A DNA stretch of 64,000 bases from Strix aluco (lineage: Eukaryota > Chordata > Aves > Strigiformes > Strigidae). The DNA is taken from the NCBI RefSeq assembly GCF_031877795.1, contig NC_133958.1:5084001-5148000 (forward strand). The letters run 5' to 3'. Positions 27,501 to 36,500 of this stretch are shown one piece after another. A model generated the notes under the pieces. That model searched no databases and was not told the DNA's origin. It saw only the letters and a program-made list of their open reading frames with translations. Position 1 is the stretch's first letter; each line of letters begins with the position of its first letter. A program made the position numbers and the translations under genes.

Positions 27501-30500
27501 CATCTCCCCGCATCTCTCGGGGAAGCAATAAAGAGCTCTCATTTCTTTCTCCAGGATGAACGTTCGTGTCTTCACACCCAGATGGAAGAGGGCTTCCTTC
27601 AGGATTCAGCCCTGCCGTTTTACCGCCCAACGCTCTGGAGCAACTCCACACCCCGCCCCACAGAAACGCTTCGAATTAACACTAACACTTCCCATTACTT
27701 AGTACTGACAATGTACAACCTTGGGTGTTACACAGGGCAGGTTCTATCCCCAAGAGCTCAAAGAGGAGGAACATGATACCCTTGAGTGGGTGGTGAAACT
27801 GTTGAGAAACTCTTCAATATTCTAGTTGGGTGCAAATAAACACTAGTGCATCATTTTATCAGGGTTTAGCTCTATAAGGACAGCCACTTATTTAGCTATC
27901 TGCTAAAAAATGAGGGAAAAGACAAGGCAATGTTTGGCTTTCCAACACAGGGCATGTTTTAAGGTGAGTGGTCTTGAAGCTAATTATACCTCAGCGGCCA
28001 GGGGCACTGAGAACAGATCGAGGGCTAAAACCACCAAAAGAAACCTCTACATTTCTGCATCATCAGGACTTGCAGACTCCATGTGCAGATACCAACAGAC
28101 ATGAAATAAATTAAGAGGAGGTTTGACAATGCATCAGATTTTTTTTTTTTTTTTTAAAGAACAGAACAGATGCAGCAAAAATGGGAATCATCCCTGCTTT
28201 CAGCGCTGGCCAGCTGGCAGCGTTCATGTCACCTTGACCGTGTTCTGCGCTTGCACTTTTTTCATGCAGCACCAAGTCTGATATAATGCACAACTCGAAC
28301 TGCTAATTGGAAGGTCTGATTTCTATGGAAAAACAGCCACGTATCTACTATCTTCTCTGAACACTACATGTAATTGTGCAGCGTTACTCACTTGAATGCA
28401 TAATTCAGTTAGAAGAGGAGGTTTGTTATAGAACAAATGGGAAAAGTAAAACAACAACAGAGATATGATGGCCCAAGGCACCCACATTCTGAGGTCATCA
28501 GGAATTACACCACTGATGAAGGAAAAAGTGGGCAGGCCAGGAAGATGCACATGGCTTTGAATTATGGCAGCTATTTCTTGCATGGGAAGTCTGCCAGTCA
28601 TACTTGAGGAAAGGTGAAGTTGAAAAAAATCCACTTGTTTTATTTAAAAAAAAAAAGAAAAAAATCTTTGTTAGCTACTTTCTGGAACAATAAATCATGT
28701 GCTGTTTTGAAGAAACTGCTTCTATGCCATGACTGATTTCTACTAAACTTAAGACAACAGGGAATGGGTGAATTACTGAATTCTACCCCAAGAAAGGCCT
28801 CTCTCTCGGTGGGAGGACTCAGCGGGGCCCTAGGCAAGGACAGCAGCACAACTGGCCTGGTAACTGCAGCAAGCAGGTACTCCTCCACTTCTGAGGATAA
28901 AAAAGAGAGGCTGGAGCAGCACCAACACCTCTGCTACAATGGGAGAATGAGTCACTCCTGTTTTTCTTTACCTTTTTATTTATATGCCACAGCTAATATT
29001 CCACTTCAGCAACCGTACGCTTCTAACCTCTCTTTTTCAGAGCTGAACGTTTCTTGTGCATCTGAGGGCTTTTCATTTGGCAAAGGTTGGCCATTTCCTA
29101 ACGAGCAGCAACCAGGAAATTAAGAAACAGCAAGCCCAACACACACACGGGACCAACGCAGCGCTCAGTAGACAAGAGATGGGAAAGCTGCAACCATTTG
29201 GATGAGCTAAACCTCTCAGAATTTCTTCTACCTGTTGATAACAATTACAGGACGTATTATAAAGAGAAAGGAGTCCTGCCATGCAAATCAGCGTCCCCCA
29301 TTTCAGTAATGTGGGCACGTGGGCCAGGTAGGTACCAAGGTCACTGCATTTCCCATAGTAGACAGAAATGTTTTTCATATTATTAGGATTATCAGTACAA
29401 CCCAAATATCCCTAGGTGTGAACACAATTCTAGAGAACAGATAGACTCAGACTTTGGGTATTTAGTCTGAAAGACACCTCTGACACCTAAGATGGTTATT
29501 TTGGAAGGGGACAGCCTATGTTTTGTGTCTCAGAACTAGAAAATCAGGCACCAGAGTTCTTTGCCTGTGCAGGTCTGTAAGGTACGGACAGATTCAAAGC
29601 ACTGCTGCACACGATGTGAGCAGGAGCTGGAGCTATGAAGGCTCTTCTCTAAAGGGTACTGTGAGCATTGTGGGGGATTATTTTTGATTTATTTAGATAG
29701 CAGGATAACCGCTGCGGGGTGCCACTTTGGAGCACTCCACAAAAAGCAGTAACACACCTTCTATTCTTCTGATAGTTTTAACTGAGTAATATTTTTTTCT
29801 TGGAAGTCTAAGAAGAACAGCTCATTTAGAAAATTATCTGAATGAACTGAAAATTGCTTTTGAGGTCACTGATCCCCCTGCTTGCTTTACATTTTGTTAA
29901 GAGGCAGGGGAAAAAAAAAAAGTCTTCAGCATTGCCTCATCCCACCAGATTCAGGATGCGGAACAGAAGGTGAGGAGTCTCACGGCAGATACCAGAGCCT
30001 AGGGAGGAAAACCACGGCAGCTGCACTGCTGGGCAAGCTAACTGCAGTGAAGCAAGGTGGCTTGCAGATTTCTGGGTCTCATCTTCTCCAACAGAGATAA
30101 AGAAAACATTCAGGGCCTTGGCTTTGCAGAACAAGCCACCTTCAGGTGCAACAATCAATACCACGCATCCAGGCACTGCGAGCAGTAAGCGATTTACCAA
30201 AAAACCCCAACAACTCAAAACCAGGCCCCACACACCGACAGGTCTGCGCCAGGCCTACAGCACGTGAATTTGTTTGAGACACAAAGCTGTGCTCCAAGAT
30301 GATGGTTGAGAAGAAAACAGAAGCCTTCCAAATGCCCCGCAAACTCTTGGAGGCACCTCTGATCATATAAAATATTAAAGTTACCATGGGACTGCTCAAA
30401 CTCACCATCCAGAACCAGCAAAATAATCCAAGCACTGCAAATCATCTTCAACTTATTGGTTAAACTACTGTCGGCTACGACATTAGGAAGTGCTAGAAGA

Positions 30501-33500
30501 GAAGCAACAGAATTAGTACTTTCCAGTACAAAGTCCTTGGACTATAACTCCTGTAATCACTGTGTTCACAAACACGCTGAACTGGTGATACAAGGGCACA
30601 GAGTTTTTAAACAGGAATTCAACCAAAACACTTCGATGATACAGCAGTAACACCCCTGTCCACTGGGAATACAGTAAACAGAGAACAATTAAGTCAGAAT
30701 GATGGGCTGTGGAACAAGCCACGTAAAAGGTGCATTCAGGAACCACACATGACAGAAAATGCCACTGCAGGACAGACATAAATCCTTTGTGGATCTAGAG
30801 TTGTGAGTCCACAGGGTGTATGGATGCAAAGCTCATTTTACTGGCAACAGATAAAAAGAATGGAAACAACTTAAAGATGATCCTGAAGTGGAGATATTTA
30901 GCAGAAAAATGGAGGCTATTTCTTTTACAAACTGATCTTACAACAGGAGAAAACACATAGTCTGCTGGTAATCCTGCTACAAGATAAAGTGACTGAAAGA
31001 TGTATTTCTCAGCTAAGAGGAACCTTTGTGATGATCTTACCTCATCTGTGATCAGATTTGTTGGATGTTAGACAGACAGGAGCAAGAAGGCTTGCCTGAG
31101 CTGCAGAAAATAGTATGTCAGCTGGGACAGGAATTCTGACCCATTCCTTGAAATAGCAGGAGTCCTCACTGCTGAGACCACAAAGGCTAAAAGGTGTTAA
31201 AATGTTCAAATTCCCAGATCGCCTGGTTTTGTGGATCTGACTCCTCAGTCCCACCAGATTCAGCGCAAGTTAAGCTCTCTCCCTCCCAATATATCCTCCC
31301 ACCTCGAGAGACATGACTCCAGAGCTACAAACCAACCCAGACAAGACGTTAAAGCCTCTTTGCCATTGCTGAGTTAAGGCCAGAGCCCGTTTCACTATAA
31401 ACAGAGATAGGATGTTAATGAGCAGCACAGAAACATCCATGAAATGCTTCACAACCTCCGTGCCTTACACATCATTTTAATATCCTTAAACCGGCGTTAT
31501 TTTAAATCCTACAGTTAGAAGGAAAAAGGCAATTATCAGCGACAGATTTCTCTAAGGCTGCCCAATGGCCGTAAGGGTGTCAAAATACCAACTGACTTTG
31601 CACTTGTGTGCAAGAAAGCAGCGACAGCGATGGTGCTGATCAGTCAACGCAATCCAAGTTCGAGTGCCGTGCCAATCCGCCTGTCTGATTCCTGTAAACA
31701 CATTCTTGTCTGATTTTCCTGGTTTTGTGTTATTAACAAGAATGCTGAACAATATGTTAAAAGGAGAACTGTAAACTTTAATTTAAAAAGTTCAGCTAGG
31801 GACCCGCAGTTAGACTTTGAACTACCAAAATGCTGCGAGCAGAAAGAAGTGCTCTCACATTCTATACGGAGTTTGAATGATCTCAAACAAGGGAAAAGGG
31901 GAGACGACAGTCTGTTAAAAGATGAAAGGTGTATTTTCTCTTCTAGTGTTAAAACGAAACTTTTTACTCTCGGGCTGGATGTTGATTTAGATGCAAGACT
32001 CGTAGCAGGTAAGTGCCGGTAAGCCAGACGGCCCCGCGAGCACACAGCGCGATGTTTAACCAGCACTCCTGCTCCGGGTACCGCAGGACAACACACGACG
32101 CGGCACGCGGGGACGGCCTGGCACCGTGCTCTCCTCTGCCCACCCGCAGCACGGGCAAAACGGCAGGAGACGCAGCCCAGCGTGGCTATAAACAACAGGA
32201 GAACACATTACACAGTGCAATCATTGGCCAATTGCACCCAAAAATAGTTTAAATTGTCAAAGAGCTGCTAAAAAAATACTTCTTGTTCACAGCACCCAAC
32301 TGTGGCACGTTATTTTTCTGAAGTGCAGCACATTTTTCAGCCTGGTGAATTACTTCTGATTTCCAGAGGAGAACAACAGGCAAGGGGTGAAGGAAGAGAA
32401 GGAGCAGACTATCAAAGCACATTTATAATGTAGATCTTACATCACCCAATATTCAAAGTATGCCACCAGTAAGATGTCAAGCACCAGAGCATAAAGCTGA
32501 TGTTTTATCCTGACCACACCAGGGCAACGAGCTTCCTACTGGCAAACCGTTACCGGAGTTAGCAGGGCCCACAAATAAAACTTCACATTTTGTCCTTGAT
32601 GAGGAACAAAAGCAAAAATGTCAAGCTTTTGCTGAAATATCTTCTGGGTGGTTTAGCAACTATCCTCCAACAGTACCTTTTATTAGTTTGTTAGAACTAA
32701 CGCATACTAAAAATATCCAACAAGAACACACCACCAGCGTCAACAACTGCCCGCACGAGGCCACACCAACCATCAGCTCAGTGAGTGACAGATCCTTAAG
32801 GTCTGGTCCGACTCTGAAGGTATAAGAAGCATTTAATTAAAACTCTTCCCTCTAAGAAGGTCTAAGTCCTGTATTCCTTGCACAATCAAGAACAGGGAGA
32901 ACCCAAATCAAGCCAGAAAGGACCTACCACCAGCTAATTGCCCAATCAGTGGGCTCTGACTTCAGGCTATCAGAGATACCTTATCGTGTTAACACCTGGG
33001 TGTGTTTGGCTCCGACATTTCCAGAGGTGACACCAACCAGGCTTGACTGGAAAAACTAAAAAAATTTTCAGGTGGTCTTTTCCAAGACTACAGACCCACT
33101 GTGGAGAAGAAGCCAGCTGTGCCAAAGTCAGACAAGTAAAGAAATAACAAAACCCTTCTTGCAAATCAAAGCTGAAGATGTGCAGAGAGCATCACTGGGT
33201 ATCACACAAAGGGCCAAAGATGCAAGAGCATAATTATGTTGGGAAAAATGAGAGTAACCTCAGACACTGGCTACTCTTACAAAAAAAAAAACCACCCACC
33301 TAGATTCTTGCAACTAAGCCACACAACTGTACCACCAGAAAAGCATTGCAAACTATTCATAAAAGCCTTCTTGAAACCACAGTTTAGAAGCAGGAAGACA
33401 AAAACTACATTTTTGCTGACAATTTTAAGTAGCAAAAATGTAACTTCTTGAACTTTGTTTTAGTGGGCCTGAGCCCTATCAACTCATAGAACACCACTGC

Positions 33501-36500
33501 ACTGTCCAAAAACAAGGGCAATGAGACATTATTAACAGTAATAAAGTTCTTGAGCTACAGAGCATTCAGTGTTCTCTTAAAATGATTAAAATGAACAAAT
33601 CCTCCTTAATTGTATTAGCGTTGGCTAACCCGAGGGAACACAGCTCGGTCGCTGAAGCAGGGAGAGGAGACCAGCCATCTGACAGCACAGTCCCAGCCCC
33701 GACCTCTCTGCCCTTCCCTGACTGTCGTAGCAGGTACCCAGCTCACGCCGAACAGAGCTTTACCTTTCCCCTTCGAGATACAGAAGCTCGGAGATCTTCA
33801 GGTGAACTATTACGGGTGGAATTATAACCTAAACGCAGAGTAGCTCCAGCTCACTGAATTCAGCAACAAAGTCTCCCACAGGCTTCAGTGAGGCCAGGAT
33901 TTCACCCCGAGCCCGGCCCTTGGCAGGCTGCTAATGAACGTGAAAACCCACAACGAGGCCACCACGTTCTCCTTTCCCATCTGGGCTTCAAAACACCATC
34001 GTCTGGAGAAGAGGCGCAGCAGGCTGGGGCTGCTGCCAGTAACCACGTATCAGACACCTTCCCTGCTACCTAAGGGACCCCGAAGTACACCCCAGATGTG
34101 GCTGGGGGACCAGGAATAAGCTGCTAGCCCTGGAGTCCCCAGAGCCAAAAAGGAGCGTCCACTTTTATTACATCCAAGTTTGGCTGCCGAGATCTTGAGA
34201 TACTGAACTGCAACCGTATCCCTCCACCTTTCAGCTGAAATCCAACTCTCAACACCCACCACTGGTATTCCGCAACCACTGGTGCTGAGCATCCAACAGT
34301 GCAGTTTAAAAATGAAAAAGCTTAATTTGCAAAAGAAATGCTGCCAGATCTATTTTTAGCCAAAGCAGTGTTTCCCCCTCCCCAGGTCCTGAGCACTCCT
34401 GTGGGCTATTCTGAGATAAACCCAAGTCCTTAGTAAGAGCTTTCAGCAATTCCAATGACACTCGGAAGGTAAAAGCTTGAACTAAAACAAACGAAAAAGT
34501 ATTCTAAGCAATTTGTAGTTGGGCAGCAGGCTACATCGTGACTCTTTTACCAAGCAAGTGCAAGGTTACCGAGATATCAAATGGGAAACATGCATCTTAA
34601 GTCTCCAGGGTTTCCTCTGGAGCAAGCTGAACGTTATAGATTTCTAGAGCCAAATTAGATTTTGTGTTTGAGCCAAAACAACGTCCTTTAGAATACAGAA
34701 ACACACAAGGAAAAAAAAACATTTGGGTCCTATTAGGCATGGAGAAGGAATTGCCCTAGGAAACAGCCTTGAAAAATCAAGTCGTGTCCCCCTCAGTACA
34801 CGAGCATGACATAAAGGAGCCTCCAAAACCAGTGAGAAAATCCCCGTGTCCTTCCTCACACTCACACTCGTGACCCGTTTCTGTGTATTACCAACACATG
34901 GTGGATGTGACACAAGAAAGCCTATCCAAACACACTTTTTAATGATTTTTTTCCACTGAGCTCCCTCCACAACTATATCGAGATGAAAGAAGTCACTTCT
35001 GTCTGCAGCCTGCTCGGTGAATCTGGAGGCCCCAGCAGAACTGAACCTGCACAAACACAAAACTGCTCCAAACACGGAAGTTTTCCGGCTTGGAGCAAAG
35101 CGCTATCAGCTCATTTAACAGCTAAAAAGAGAAAACTCAGTGCCAATCTCTGGGATTTGAAACACCCAGTCCTGAACCTAAAATCAGATAGTGTGGAAGC
35201 AAAAAATGGGATGCAATTTCCTTTTTAGATGCCAGAATTCTTATTTTTCTCTTACAAGTAGCCACCTCAGCACCTGTCCTGTTCCTCTAATGAGCCCAAA
35301 TTTCTTCCATTTCAACTTGGAGTCAGGCTACCAAGAACAGACAGTAAGTCGTCAGACAGAAGCAACACCAATTTTTAATCAGTGCAATGATCTTTTTAAA
35401 TTCAAGACAAATGAAACATTCAATATACTAAGTCACAGAATTCATAATCATCCTGCAACAAACGTTCTCCCACAGGAATATTCACATTCAGTAAGTGCAT
35501 CCCATTTTAGGGCAGCAGCATAGCAAACATCTAAGGGGCCAGCAAAGTGGAAGAAAAACAAAGATGACATAAATCTGCTTCCAAGAAGGGGAAAAAAGGG
35601 AGAAGGGGATTCCTATTTGCCCACAAATCTAACTGCGGTGACATCCTCACTGCTTTCCTCCGTCTCCACTGTGAGCAAGTTTAAGTGCTGCTTACAAGAC
35701 TTGAAATATTAATTCCAAACAAGGTCGTATGAGCTTTTTGAGAAGTGGAAAAGTCGGCGTACGGCAATTTGCTTTAAGACTACAGGACTCCTTTTCAGGC
35801 ACACAAAATCATCTGATTCTCCCTGCTCCTGTATCAGTATCACTGCATCCTTTGTTTCCAGACGCTGAACAGTCCCCCTTGAAGAGCTGCTCAACAGGAA
35901 AGCACCAAGCTAGCTTTGACTACACGATTCCCACCAACAAAACTGGTGGGCTCACGCACAATTTGCATAATGTCTGTTTTTTCAAGATGATATTCTCTTT
36001 CATTAAGGCCTTAAAAGTTTGTCTTTATCCCTACTGTTGCCCCATATTGTAAATAACTTCAGCACAGATGCAGTCTATAAATAATGCTTTTGTACTTCAT
36101 CACGTATTAACACACCAGGTACAACCCCAGGAAGCTCCACTGTGAACATGTAACACCCAACCCAAAGCTCTCAAGCAGCAGCAGCAGCAGGACTTTACTA
36201 ACCTGCTAAACTCTGCGCAGCTTTTGACAGCCGGTATTTATTTGCAAATCCCTGTTCCCATTAAAACAGGACCAATTCCCACAGCATATGTCATAAAACC
36301 AACTCTCTCAATTATTCACACTGATAGTCAACATCTCCCCGTGACGCTGGATAACTCAATCACCGTTCTGTTAAACGAACACGACGTTTGATAGGGGAGC
36401 CTCCGCAGCTTAGCTCAAGCCTTATGTCCAAAAGACTGGCGTTTTGCATTAAGACCTCTCACCAAAAATTTAATTTATTAATAAAAACCACTACTTCCTC

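Noticed and set aside
28139..28155. 17-nt T run as a SINE tail
   Set aside because: No adjacent SINE body or target-site duplication. The same holds for the A run at 23288.
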